64,000 bases of DNA. Source: Porphyra umbilicalis. Taxonomy: Eukaryota > Rhodophyta > Bangiophyceae > Bangiales > Bangiaceae. The notes under the pieces are model-generated. The model was not told the DNA's origin. It saw nothing but the letters and a program-made list of their open reading frames with translations, and made no database searches. The position numbers were made by a program, and so were the translations under genes. Positions 34,043 to 45,900 of the stretch are shown here, in pieces (position 1 is the first letter of the stretch; the number at the start of each line of letters is the position of its first letter). Location: the NCBI GenBank assembly GCA_002049455.2, contig KV919068.1:1-64000 (forward strand). The letters run 5' to 3'.

Positions 34043-36033
34043 AACGGGACCGTCAGAAGGACACAGGACGTTCGCTGCACGTTCTTGATATGAACATGTC
34101 CGAAAGCCTTGGGCAATGTCGCCCATGTGTTTCTTTTTTCGAGCAAGTGTCCACGTCGTCTGTGAGGGACGTTTGTATGGTTTTTAGCTACGAATCGCTC
34201 TCCATAGGGTCAAGAACGCGGTCGAGAGCGTTGTACAGGCTGGAAACGACAATTCCTGCTGCACTCGGTCGAAGCAGTTAACCGTAGTTACGAAGAAGAT
34301 GCGTTTGTGCGCTCTGAGGGGCATGTTTTTGAATCTTTGACTGGGGAGGCCGGTTCTTGAGCGGACCGCGTTGAGGGGGGGGCGTCACGCACTGTGGTGG
34401 GTCAGAGGGCGTCCGTGAGATCCGAACTGGCCTTCCCCCAGTCACTGCGCGTCCTCGGCCGCGGCAAGGCTTCTTCCTTGCACTCTGTCAGTCGGTCCAC
34501 CCTCAGGTAGACGCTCCACTGTCCGACAGAGAGGGTACACCCGCATCGATAGTTGGCTGCGCCTTCGCACCGTTGCCGCGAGGACATTGTGGGGGGGGGG
34601 GGCTTGTTTGCTGAAGAGATCAAGCAGCGCGCGCAAGAGAACGAGTTCGACTTGCCGCTGCATCAGACGCAGCCATTCCTGCGTACGTGACGCATGGGCG
34701 AGCACCCGGTGTGAGCCGCGGCCGCAGAACCCCGCCGCGCGCAACGTTATGCGACGCCCTACGTAGCGCCTAGGCGCCCCGTGCGCGGTCGTGCGATGCG
34801 CGCCGACGCGCCGGGGCGCCGCCCACCGGTGTGTGCATCATTGCAGCGACTGACGCACGGCCGTCCATACTTTTCTTTACTCCTGTGCGCGTCGACGGCA
34901 CCTGTGATTTTCGGCCGCCGTGGACAGGGGCGGGGACGGCGGGGTTCTGAGATGCCGGCCATGACACAAGCCAAGGTGTGGATGGGGGGGATGCCGAGGC
35001 AAGTGAGGAGAGGCGGTGGTGCGGCAGATTTTGTGGGGGGCCGTGGTGGGAAGCGGGGGTGCCGGCGCAGGCGTGGGCGCCGCCGGTGAGGGGCATGTCG
35101 CTGTGTGCGTGAGGTGCTTGATGTTGTTAAGCAGCGGTACACCGTGCGGTACGACATCACTGCCGATGGCGCTGCGCGTGCTCAGTGCTGTTTGACTGGT
35201 GTCTTTTGTTTTTTCTTTCGGAGCGCTGTTGCCGGCAGTCGAGCTTCGTTCAATCAATATTAGACACGGTGCCAAGTCCAGGGTGTTTTCGCGAACGCGC
35301 TTCCAGTGCACTTTACATGAGTAAATGGAAAGCAACTACCAACACGTGGTGTACACGTTGCGGAACGTTCGTCGGTGGCCGTGCGCCGCACCGACGCTGC
35401 GACCGCTGTTTCGCTTCACACCGGTCGCCCCCGCACGGGCGGGCGACGCGTCGGGGCTACACCACGAGACAGCGAGTGGCCCTGCGGTCCTGCGGCCGCG
35501 GACACCAAGCGCGCCACCAGTCCCCACCCATGACCCACACGCCGCCGACAACGCGGCAACCCCTCCCCCCACGAGTGCCCCCGCTGCCCGCACCGCCGCG
35601 GGGACGTGGACAGCGCCGTCAACGCCAGCGGCACCCATGCGGCGGGACGGAACGCGGTCGCCGTCGCCCGCCCCCCACCCCCCCTAGGCGGCCACCCGTC
35701 CCCGACGCGAGGCCACACACGGCCACCCGCAGCCGCTGCCGTCGGCACCACCGCCGACGGCGACGCACGCGCGGCTGACGGCGGGCGCCGACGCGTTGAT
35801 GGCGCGGCGTCCGGCAGAGGCGTCGCGGGGCGACCCCGGCGGCGGCGCGCGCATGCCCCCGCGGCCGCCCGTCGCACGGCACGTCCGGGGCGGGCGCGTC
35901 GGCACACGCAGACGCGCCGCCACCGCCGCCGCTGCCGCCGTCACACGCGTCGCCGTCGGCGGCGGCGGCGCCGCCCCGGCGAGCCGCGCAGGCCGACGCA
36001 CGGCGGGTTTGCGGCCCCGCGGGGGGCCCCTAG
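34043..36033. other. Intergenic region, transposase remnant to DHX15
   Basis: 34043-35330 has mixed composition without a supportable gene; a G-run is at 34590-34601. 35340-36033 is extremely GC-rich low-complexity sequence, open in several frames without domains. It lies beyond the stop codon of the minus-strand DHX15 gene. Confidence 0.5.
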
Positions 36034-38384
36034 CTAGGAGCGGCTGCTCGAGCCGTGCTTTTTCTTCCCCTTGCCCTTGTCCTTGTGCGCCCGCTTCTCC
36101 CGCCGCTCACGCTGCTCCGCCGCGTCGCGGGCGTCCTTACGCTCCTTGCGCTTGTACAGCACCTTGAGGTCCTCCTTGGCGGTGCCTTCGGGAAAGTTGG
36201 ACAGGTCGTAATAGTGCGGCGCAATCTCCACCAGCCACGCGCCGCGCACCTCCGTGACGGTGCGGATAAAGTTGCGTTTGGTCAACACAAACTCATTGTA
36301 CATGACCCAGTCGGGGGAGCGGGATAGGCCACAGCCGGGGTGCAGGGCGACCTTTTGGTGGTCCTTGACGGTTAGGTAGCCGACGGCTTTGCCGCCCTCC
36401 CGGTGGGCGACTTGCATGAAAAAGCCCGACAGCAGCGCCCGCCGCACGCGGTCGTCCAACTCGACTGCAGGGAGCGCCGCGTCGTCGGCGCCCGCGCGGG
36501 TGCCCGGGCGAAGTCTGGCGACGAGGCGCGCCAGCTGCGAGCGCACCGAGGACGCCGACTGGAGCGCCCGCGAGTTGAGGTAGTTTTCCCAACACCACTT
36601 GTTCACGTCGCCCCCGTCAACGCCGACCGACGTGTAGGCGGTAAAGGTGCGGAGGAGCGTCAGGTGGTCCCCGTCGGGGTGCTCAAAGGCGCGCCGCGCC
36701 GAGTCCGCCCGCACCCGGTCGGCTTTGGGCCGCAGGAAAATGTTCGCCGTCGCCGACAGCATCGCCGAAATGGTCAGCAGCGCGCCGCTGACGCCGAGGT
36801 CGACCGACGCGAGGAGGGCGGCCGACAGCTCGGGCGGCAGCGGCAGCTCCGCCATGTGCTCGCCCAGTTTGGTCAGTTCCCCGTCGTCCGACAGGGCGCC
36901 GAGGTAGTTTAGGAGCTCGAGCGCGCGCATGAGCGTCTCGGGCGCGGGCGGGTCCATAAAGTCGAAGTGCACGAGGTCCACCACGCCGAGCTTTTTGAGC
37001 TGCAACACGACGTTACCGAGGTTGGAGCGCAGGATTTCGGGGTAGGTCGCCTCCTTGAGCTCCGACGCAAAGGCCGACTCGGTGTACAGGCGGTAACAGG
37101 TGCCGGGGCGCGTACGCCCCGCGCGGCCCGCCCGCTGCTTGGCCGACGCCCGGGAGATGGGGCTGACGAGCAGCGACTCGACGCGCGCCCGCGGGTTGTA
37201 CACTTTTTGTTTGGAAAAGCCCGTGTCGACCACGTACACAACGCCGTCAATGGTCAGGGACGTTTCCGCCACGTTGGTCGAGCAGATGACCTTGCGGCCG
37301 GGCACCCCGCCCGGCGTCCGCGGCGGGGGCGCCCGCTCAAACACCCGCTGCTGCTTGGCGGGCGGCAGCGACGAGTAGAGCGGCAACACGTCAACGGCGT
37401 ACGTACACGCTGGCGGGGGGAGCGCCCGCACGTCGTCGCGGATGCGCTTGCACGCCTCCTCAATCTCCTCCTCGCCCGTGAGAAAGACGAGAACGTCGCC
37501 CGGCGGCTCGGCGGCAACAATGCGGACGACCTGCTCGACGGCCGCGTCCACATAATTGTCCACCGGCCGCGGGGTGTACTTGATGCCGACGGGAAAGACG
37601 CGGCCGGGGACCTGCATCAGCGGGGCGCCCGCAAAGTAGTCTTGGAACTTGCCCGCGTCGAGCGTCGCCGACATGACAATGAGCTTGAGGTCGGGCCGCC
37701 GCCGCAGCACGTCCTTGAGGAGCCCCATCAGCACGTCCGTCGACAGCGTCCGCTCGTGCGCCTCGTCGAGGATGATCGCCGCGTAGTGGCGGAGGTCCGG
37801 GTCGGACATGGCCTCCCGCAGGAGCATGCCGTCGGTCAAGTATTTGAGCACCGTCTCGGGGGTGGAGCGGTCATCAAAGCGGATGGAGTAGCCGACGGGC
37901 CCGCCGAGGGGCACGTCCATCTCCACCGCCACGCGCTTGGCGACGCTCAGCGCCGCCACCCGCCGCGGCTGCGTGCACGCAACGGCGTTGTAGCCAGCGT
38001 CGACGAGGAACTGGGGGACTTGCGTCGTCTTGCCAGAGCCCGTCTCCCCGACGAGGACGAGCACCTGGTGGGCGGCGAGGTGGGAGAGCAGCTCCGCCCG
38101 CGCTTCGTGGACGGGCAGCTTGCGGCGCGTCTCGAGGATTGCAAAGTAGCCGTCGGACAGGGGCTTGCCGGTGAGCGCATTGTGGCCGTTGCCCTTGTCA
38201 TTGTCGAGGACCGACGTGGTGGGGGTGTGCGTCGTCGGCCGCGCGTTGCGGGCAAACAACGAGTCGGCCAGGTAGGGGTTGTCGCGCGCGGCCGCCGCGT
38301 CGCCAGCAGCGTCGTCCATGGAGGCGTCGGGGGGGGGGGAGCCGCGGGGATGTCCAGCCGGCGCTTCTTGGATTTGCTGCCCAT
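36034..38384 (-). CDS. DHX15: DEAH-box RNA helicase DHX15/Prp43
   Basis: An ATP-dependent RNA helicase that dismantles spent spliceosomes and acts in ribosome biogenesis with G-patch partners. Numbered from the in-frame ATG at 38319 (761 residues), motif I GETGSGKT is at 91-98, DEAH at 185-188 and SAT at 217-219. Motifs IV-VI follow (VLVFLTGEEEIEEAC, STNVAETSLTIDGV, QRAGRAGRTRPG), then the winged-helix, ratchet and OB-fold parts (MYNEFVLTKRNFIRTVTEV). The tail is basic (KDKGKGKKKHGSSSRS). Upstream of 38319 a better start exists one frame away: ATG at 38384 gives MGSKSKKRRLDIPAAPPPP, a nuclear-signal-like lead, joining DASMDDAAGD across the G-run 38329-38339. I therefore place the start at 38384 and assume a homopolymer slip. 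No intron is needed. Confidence 0.95.
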
Positions 38385-39080
38385 CCGGTCGGACAGTAGG
38401 GCCACGCGGGGGCGCCTGCGCCGGCGCCACCGGCAGGGGAGGAAAGGCCGACGTCCACGTCGCTTTGGCGCACACCAAAATGATGAAAAAGGAAAGATAT
38501 CAATAGGCAGAGGGCGAGGAGAAAGAACCGTTGGGGGGACAAGGGGACCGACGACGGGGCACCACCAGTCAGAGGGGTCGGCGGGGGCAAGACCAGAAAC
38601 GGCCGCGCGACGAGCATGGCGCGACCGCAACCAAGACGGAGCCACCTGCGGCGCGACGGCGGCCGCGGACGCGTCCTGATCCGCCACAAAGTGGCTCCCC
38701 TATAATTCTATTGTTTGCTCAGACGTATTACTGTACCGCACAGCAGTACGGGACAGTACCCATACAGCCCCTTTTCATTCCGACTGGTGGACAAGTGGCG
38801 TTTGCTGAAACGGCCGCGGACGCGGGCGCGCCGTGGGCCCTCGTGTTTTTTCTGCCGCGCCACGCGCACGGGCGTGCTTGCTGTCTGACGAGGCGCGCGG
38901 TCGGCGCCCCCCGCGTCTGCCCCGCGGCCGCCCAGTGCCCCCGCCGTGCGGCATGCGGGCGCGCCGCCCGCGGCGCCCCGGTGCGCGTGCTGCCGGCCGA
39001 CGCGCCGGCAGGTCGGGTGGGTCTTGAGCCCCCCACCCCCCCCCCCCCCTTGCCGGCGTGCCCCACCCTCGGCGGCTGCC
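38385..39080. other. Divergent intergenic region, DHX15 / unknown membrane protein
   Basis: About 700 bp lie between divergent genes. A short AT-richer stretch at about 38700-38800 may mark a promoter zone, flanked by GC-rich sequence. A C-run is at 39038-39049 just before the downstream ATG. No gene is supported. Confidence 0.45.
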
Positions 39081-39209
39081 ATGGACGCAGACGCCCCCAA
39101 CGCGCGGCTCGTCCCCCCGGTCGTGGACGGCGAGCGCGTCGGTGCGACCACCGCGGACGTGCCGGCGGTGCCCGCAACGTCGACGGTGCGCGCCGCGTCG
39201 ACGGTGCAG

Positions 39210-39249
<40 letters not shown>

Positions 39250-39503
39250 GTGGCGCACCTCCCCCCCGCACCCCCCCCGGCGGCCACCCCCCCCTCCCCC
39301 CCCGCGCGGCGCGTCTCCCCGGCACCATGTCGACCCCGTCCGACACCTCGTCGTGCTCCCCCCCCCCGCCGGCGCGTCGGCCGCCCCGACGCTCTCGGCG
39401 GCGAGCAGCGTGACGCCGCCGCCGAGCCCGCCGCCCGCGTGGCCGCCCCTCCCCCCGTCGGCCAAGGCCGGCCGCCGCGCCGCCCCGCGGCTGGCCGCCG
39501 CCG

Positions 39504-39535
<32 letters not shown>

Positions 39536-40654
39536 GCCGCCACCGCCGCGCGGGTGGCGTCGTGGCCCTTGCGCGCGGCGGCGGGCGCCGCGACGGCGGT
39601 CGCCACCCACCCGCTCCGCCTGCTCGTGTGGGCGACGCACGGGGGGGTGGTGCTGGTCGCCGCCGCACTCGCTGCCGTTGCGCTCCTCGGCGCCGCGCGG
39701 CAGCGGCGGGCGACGGCAGAGGCGGCGCCGCAGGCGCTGCTGACGCTCTTCACCTCCCGCCAAGAGGTTGCCCACAACCTCAAGGCGCTCTCCGCCATGC
39801 CCGTCGAGCGCCTCCACGTCTACGCCGACGCCGCGTGCGTGCGGGCGAGCTCCCACGCCTCCGCCACCGACGCGCTGCGGCGGCAGCTGCAGGGCGTGCC
39901 GGCGGCCGTGCGGGAGCCCCTCGTCGCCAAAGCGCTCGTCCCCGGCGTGAGTGTGACCAAGAGCGAGGAGAATACGGCGTTTGGCGTGGAAACCGCCGGC
40001 ACCGCCTCCTCCTACATGGCCTTTTACGCGACGCAGTTTGAGGCCGCGGGGGTGGCGCTCCCCGAATCCTACTCCACCTGCGTCCTCGTGTCGGGCGTCG
40101 ACTTGCGCGTCGGGGAGGACGTGGCCGAGTGGGAAACCGTCGAGCGCCCCGTGCAAGTCGGCACCCGCCCGTGCCAGTGCCTCGTCGGCGGCTGGGGGTG
40201 CGCGGCGTGCCCGGAAATGGCCAAGGAGGTCACCCGCCGGCCGGTGCTCGCGCGCCACGCGCTGTCCCTCGACTTGCAGATGAAGCTCCACCGGTGGATG
40301 GTGCGGCAAGCCGTCGACCGCGCGCGGGCCCTCGGCACGCACGAGCCGGGGGCGGGGGCGGCGGCGGCGCTGCGGCACCCGGCCGCGTTTTTGGCGGCAA
40401 CGACGGGGGCGTGGGGGGGGCCCCGCCGCGCCACCTACTTGGGCGGGACGTCGCTGCGCGGCGTGCCGGCGGTGGGGGAGGCGGCGGCCGGCGGGGATGG
40501 GGGGGGGGGGGGGGGGGCGCTGGGGGGGAGGGCGGCGCCGACGCCGACGCGGCTGGGGGCGGCGGCGAGGCGGACCTTTGACGGGGCGCGAGGGCGCCGG
40601 TGCTCCCCCCAAAAAACACGGACCCGGTCGGCTCCGCGTTTTTGTTTCTTTTAG
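39081..40654 (+). CDS. Unrecognised membrane-anchored protein with CQC-WGCAAC cysteine cluster
   Basis: I do not recognise a family. From the ATG at 39081 an Ala/Pro-rich leader runs to the C-run 39358-39367, where the frame must change (SDTSSCSPPPAGASAAPTLSAASS across the run). One hydrophobic segment, LLVWATHGGVVLVAAALAAVALL (about 39625-39695), precedes a soluble domain with normal amino-acid use. That domain includes LFTSRQEVAHNLKAL, VERLHVYADAACVRASSH, SSYMAFYATQFEAAGVALPE, STCVLVSGVDLRVGEDVAEW, a cysteine cluster PCQCLVGGWGCAACPEMAKE, and helix MKLHRWMVRQAVDRARAL. The cysteine spacing suggests a metal site or disulphides. The last about 50 residues, after the G-run 40499-40517, look like out-of-frame sequence, so the real C-terminus is uncertain. 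It lies about 0.5 kb upstream of the methyltransferase gene on the same strand. Confidence 0.6.
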
Positions 40655-41159
40655 TGTTGGGTCCCCGCTTTTTCTTTTTGCACCAGGTGCACCTGAGGTT
40701 GTAGGGCACCGGTGCCCTACCACCTCGGCGAGACCCGCTCTCGGGAGTGTCCTGTAATTACCCGCTGATCCCGTTGATTTTTTTCACCGGTCACGAAATA
40801 TCACCAGCAATGCCTGCGCCCGAACCCCGCCCAGGCGCCCGATTCGCCCGCTGCTCCCCGAGGGCATCGCCCCGTTGACCTCGCTCCGCCGCCACGCCCG
40901 ACCGATCGCCCCCGCGCCGCCCAGCGACCCCGCGCCCGCCCGCGTGTCGCCGCCGCGCCGCCTCCACCGTTTTTTGGCGCCGCCTCCACCGTCTTTTGGC
41001 GCCGCCACCGCCGCCGCCTCCTGCACTGCCGCCGTCCGACGTCCCCATTGCCGCCGTCCACAGTGCCGACGCGTGCGCGCCTTTTTTTTTTGCCACTGCC
41101 GCCGGCCGCCCCCCCCGTCGAGGCATCGCCCCCGCCCCCCCCCCCGGCCGACCGGCGCC
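40655..41159. other. Intergenic region between unknown membrane protein and methyltransferase
   Basis: About 500 bp hold a strong hairpin near the start (listed separately) and GC-rich low-complexity sequence from 40840 on, including a T-run at 41084-41093. No separate gene is seen. Confidence 0.45.
40695..40726. repeat. 32-bp inverted repeat (hairpin)
   Basis: GTAGGGCACC at 40701-40710 is followed directly by its exact complement at 40711-40720, and six more bases each side pair with one mismatch. It lies 40 bp past the TAG of the upstream gene, so it could shape the 3' end of that transcript, or be a small foldback remnant. Confidence 0.6.
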
Positions 41160-42593
41160 ATGGCGCCCGCGTTTGCCCTTGCCCCCACCCCCGGCGCGCT
41201 CGCCGATCGGCGCCGCGGCTGGGCGCGGGGCGCCGCCGCCGCCGCCGCACCCGCCTCGCCGACGGCGCCCAGCGCGGGGGCGTCCCGGTCGCCCGGCGGC
41301 GGCGGGGGATCGCGCCGGCCCGTCCCGGCGGCGGCCGCCCGCCGTCGCGTCGGGGCGGTGACCATGGTGGGGGCACCCCCCCCCCCCCGGCCGCTGGCGA
41401 CTGGGCCGCGGCGGCGCTTGCGCGCGGTCGGGGGGCCCCCCCCCCGCCCAAGCGGCGGCCGCCCTCCTCGCCTCGGCGGTCCTCCTCCGCCTCGCCGCCC
41501 GCGCCTCCCGCCTCGTCCGCGCGCGGCTGTACCTGTCCCGCACCGCCGGGCGGCGGGACGATAGGGGCAACGACCGCGCCTTGGCGGCGGCGACGGGCGC
41601 GACGGCGGCGGGTGCGGGTGCGGGTGCGGATGCGGGTGCGGGTGCGGGTGCGGCGGCGGGGGCGGGCGGCGGCGTGCGGGGCGAGTTGAAAAACGACATT
41701 GGCGACTTTTACGACGCGCGGTCGGCGGCGTGGGAGGCGGTTTGGGGCGAACACATGCACCACGGGTTGTACGACACGCCCGAGACGGCCAAGGATGATT
41801 ACGCGGCGCAGGTGGAGACGATGCGGCGGCTGCTGCGGGCGGGGGGCGTCGACGCCCTGCCGCCGGGGGCGGCCATCCTCGACGTTGGCTGCGGCATTGG
41901 CGGCGCGTCGCGCTTCCTCGCCAACCGCTTTCGCGGGGTGACCGTGCAGGGCGTGACGCTGTCGCGGCGGCAGGCGGCGCGGGCGGCGGAAATCACAGAC
42001 GCGTTTGGCCAAACGCCCTGGGTGACCACCTCCGTCGCCGACGCGCTCGCCCTCCCCTACGCCGCCAACACGTTCGACGTGGTGTGGTCCCTCGAGTCGG
42101 CGGAGCACATGCCCGACAAGGCGGCGCTGCTTGCAGAGTTGACGCGCGTCCTCAAACCCGGCGGCCGCCTCCTCCTCCTCGCGTGGTGCGTCCGGGAGAC
42201 GGCGCCGCCGGCGGCGGCGCTCACCCTCGACGAGCGCTACGTCCTCGCGCGCATCCGCGACGAGTATTGTCTGCCGCGCCTCGCGCCGCCGTCAGAGTAC
42301 GCGGCGGCGGCGGACGCGGCGGGGCTAACGGTGACGGGGAGGGACGATTGGACGGGGGCGGCGGCGCCGTTTTGGGGGCGCGTCGCCGCGAGCGCGTGGC
42401 GCTCCCGCGCGGGGTGGGCCGCGCTGCGGCGGGGGGGGGGGGGCTCGCCCGCTCCGCCCTCGCCGTCAAGTACGTGCAGGAGGGGATCCGGCGGGGGGGC
42501 TTCCGGCTGGCGTTGATGGTGGCGACCAAGCCGGGGGGGGGGGACGGGGTGCCCCTCGCGTCGGCGGCCGCGACGGAGCGGACGGTGCAGTGA
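41160..42593 (+). CDS. VTE4: Gamma-tocopherol methyltransferase-like enzyme (VTE4 type), plastid
   Basis: The core frame (41581-42516) starts NDIGDFYDARSAAWEAVWGEHMHHGLYD, the tocopherol-methyltransferase signature. The SAM-binding DVGCGIGGASRFLA, SLESAEHMPDKAALLAEL and RVLKPGGRLLLLAW and the active-site region ending DWTGAAAPFWGRV follow. The C-terminus (SALAVKYVQEGIRRGGFRLALMVATKPG) continues one frame over after the G-run 42431-42443. The enzyme uses S-adenosylmethionine to make alpha-tocopherol in plastids. The ATG at 41160 begins an Ala/Arg/Ser-rich leader that fits a transit peptide. It joins the core across C-runs 41376-41388 and 41436-41445, in whose vicinity a hydrophobic helix (AQAAAALLASAVLLRLAARAS) precedes a Gly-Ala repeat. 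That helix is unusual for the family and could be a membrane anchor. Another member of the tocopherol/sterol methyltransferase group cannot be excluded. Confidence 0.8.
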
Positions 42594-42987
42594 GGGGGGG
42601 GGGGAGGGGGGGGGGTGGGTTGTCGCTGGCGGCGTGGCGCAGTGCGGACTTTTTTTGTTTTTTTGGGATTGCTGGTTCCGCGGACTTGTATCCTGTGTGG
42701 GCTGTTTGACTTTTGTTTCTCTCGTGGGGTGGTGGCACGGGCTTGCGTTGCGGGGCGTGGCACGTTTGGTGGGCGAGTGTGTAAAGAGCGCGAGTGGTTT
42801 TGTTTGTCACCGCTGTCGCGTGTCCCCGCCCGGCGCTCCCATCCGTCATCACGCCAAAAAAAAAAAAAAAGGCAACCACTCGTCAACCGCCTGTGGATAC
42901 GCGGCAGCCCGCACCTGCGGCCGCCGCCGCCGCCCCCTGCGTCATTACCGCACCTGCTGGGCGCACCCGTTCCCCGCCCCGCCCCCC
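42594..42987. other. Convergent intergenic region, VTE4 / PFAS
   Basis: The 3' ends of two convergent genes are 394 bp apart. A T-rich stretch lies near 42650-42665 and an A-run at 42857-42871, perhaps 3' processing sites. No gene is seen. Confidence 0.5.
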
Positions 42988-45900
42988 CTACGCGTCCTCC
43001 CCCTCACACCACGTGCGGGCGTTTTGAAACATGCGGAGCCACGGGCTCGCGGCGAGCCCCTCGCGCATCCCCTCGGGCAAGTACGGCCACTGCCACAGCT
43101 GCGCGGCGCGCTCGGGGTGGGGCATCATGGCCAAGTGCCGCCCGTCGGGCGTCGTCAAGGCCGCAATCCCATCGACGGACCCGTTGGGGTTGGCCGGATA
43201 CGCGGTCGTCGGCGCCCCCCCGTCGTCCACGTACGCGACGGCGGCGAGCCCCCCCGAGCGCACCGCGTCGAGCACCGACGCGTCGGGGAAGTGGGCCTTG
43301 CCCTCCCCGTGCGCCGACCACACGCCGAGCACCGAGCCGCCCATCCCCCGCAACAACACTGACGGCGAGTCGGCAATGCGGACGGCCGACCAGCGCGACT
43401 CAAAGCGCCCACTGGTGTTGTGGATGAAGCGCGGCTGCGCCGGCGACGGCACCCGGTCAACGGGGCCAAACGGCACGACGCCGAGGAGCGCGAGCAGCTG
43501 GCACCCGTTGCAAACGCCGAGCGACCACGTGTCTGGGCGTCCCAGAAAGGCCTCCACCTCGTCCCGCACGGCGGCGCGGTAGCGGACGACGCCGGCCCAG
43601 CCCTTGGCCGAGTCGAGGACGTCGGCGTAGGAGAAGCCGCCGACAAAGACGGCGCCGCGAAAGTCGGCGAGCGACACGCGGCCGGCCGCCAAGTCGCTCG
43701 TCGCCACGTCCCACGGGTCGAGGCCGGCGAGGTGGAGGGCGGCCGCCATCTCCCGGTCGCCGTTGGAGCCCTCCTCCCGGATGACGGCGACCTTGACTTT
43801 GGTGCCCGACGCCATGACCGCCGCGGGCGTCGGCGACGGCGTAAAGGTGAGGGCGTAGGTGGGGCCGACGCGGGCGGCGAGGCCCGCCTGCTCCTCGGCA
43901 ACGCACGCGGGCGCCGCCTGCTGGCGCTCGAGCTCAAAGCCCGTCGCCTCCCACAAGTCCCGCAGCGCCCGCACGTCGCCGCCGGGGAGCAGCTCCGCCC
44001 CGCCGTCAGTGACACTGACGACCGTGTCGGCGCGCGTCGACCCGACTTTGGTGACGGGCACGCCCGCAGACGCAAAGGCAGACGTGACGGCCGCCGCGTC
44101 GGCGCCCGCCGCCACCTCCAAGACGACGCCGAGCTCTTCCGCAAAGAGGGCGGGCGCCCACGGGGGCGACCCCGCCGCCACCGCCGCCCCGTCGGCGTCG
44201 GACCCACCCGCGGCGGCCGAATCGACCGCCACGTCCACCCCAACGTTGCCCGCAAACGCCATCTCAAGCACCGCCGTCAAGACCCCCCCGTCGCTCACGT
44301 CGTGGTAGGCGAGCACCCGCCCCGCCCCGTGTTCCGCCTGCAGCGTCTCAAAAGCCGCCCGCAGGGTGTCCCCCCCATCGTCCACGTCGGGCGGCGCGCC
44401 GCCCAGCTGCCCGTACACGTGCGCGACACACGAGCCGCCGAGCCGCCGCCGCCCCCGCGCAATGTCCACGAGGAGCAGCTCCGACCCGCCACCGCGCTTG
44501 AGGTCGGGCGTCCACACCGCCGTCACGTCGGGCACGGTCACATAGGCGGTCATGACGAGGGTGCCCGGCGCCTTGACCGTTTCCCCTTCAGCGCCCGCCG
44601 GCGCGTCGGCCGGCGGCGGGCACGCGGCGGCCATGGAGAGGCTGTCTTTGCCGCCGTCAATGGACACCTCGAGGCGAATCAGCACGTCGCGGAGCGCGGC
44701 GGCCGCGTCGTAGAGGGCGGCGCCCTCGTGGCGCATCTTGGCCGCCCACATCCAGTTGCCCTCGCACTTGACGTCGGGGAGGGCCGACACGGACGCCGCC
44801 CCCAAGTTGGTGAGCATCTCCCCCACCGACATGCGCGCCATGGCGGCGGGGGAGAGCGCCGTCAGGGACGGGCGCTCGCCAATGGCCGTCGCGCCGCCCG
44901 ACGTGGCGAGCGTGGACGTGGCCACCACCGCCACGTCGGCGAGCGGCAGCTGCAGCGGCCCGACGCACTGCTGCTGCGCGACGAGGCCCGTGACGGAGCG
45001 GTCGACTTTGGTCGTGAGGAAGCGCTTGGAGCCGACGGTCATGAGCCGCAGCAGGCGGTCGAGGACGTCGGCGAGCGCCGTGCCCGCCGGCAGCGCCACC
45101 GCCGCCGTCGGCAGCGGCGGCCCGCGGGTGTCGGTAAACGTCTTTTGCGGCAAGTCGCCGAGCACGTCTTCGAGGTCGAGGTCCTCCACGTTCGCCCCCG
45201 CGGCCGCGTCGTAGAGCGTCACCCGCCCCGACCCGTCAATGGCGCCGAGGCAGACGGCCACGACCTTTTCCCGCGCGCACAGCGCCTCAAAGAGGCCGAG
45301 TGACTCGGGGCGGAGGAGGAGCCCAAACTGCTCCTGGTACTCGGCGCCCCAAATTTCGAGCGCCGACAGCGACGCGTCGCCGACCCAAATCCGCCGCAAG
45401 TCGATCGTCGCCCCCCCCGGGTAGATGAGCTCCTTGACGACGTTGCAGTTGCCGCCGGCGCCCTGATCGTGGAGGGACACAATCGGGTTGGCGTCCCCGA
45501 GCTCGACGCACGAGCGGAGGACGCGGACGACCTTTTGGGCCATCTCCGCGTCGCCCCGCTGCACCGCATTAAAGTCGAGGTCCCCGCGGTTGGACCCGTG
45601 GACCATGGACGACGCGGCGCCGCCGCCCATGCCGATGCGGTACGCGGGGCCGCCGACCTTGACGACGCACAACCCGACGTCGGCGGTGCCCTTCCACGCG
45701 TGCGAGTGGTCCATGGAGCCCATGCCGCCGGAAAACATGATGGGCTTGACGTACTCGCGGCGCTCCCCCCCCGGCAGGCGGAGGCCGTAGGAGCGCGCAA
45801 AGCCCGACACGACCGGCTCCCCAAACTTGTTCCCGTAATCCGACGCCCCGTTGGACGCCTGCACCGCAATCGTCAGCGGCGACGCGAGGCGGGACGGGTA

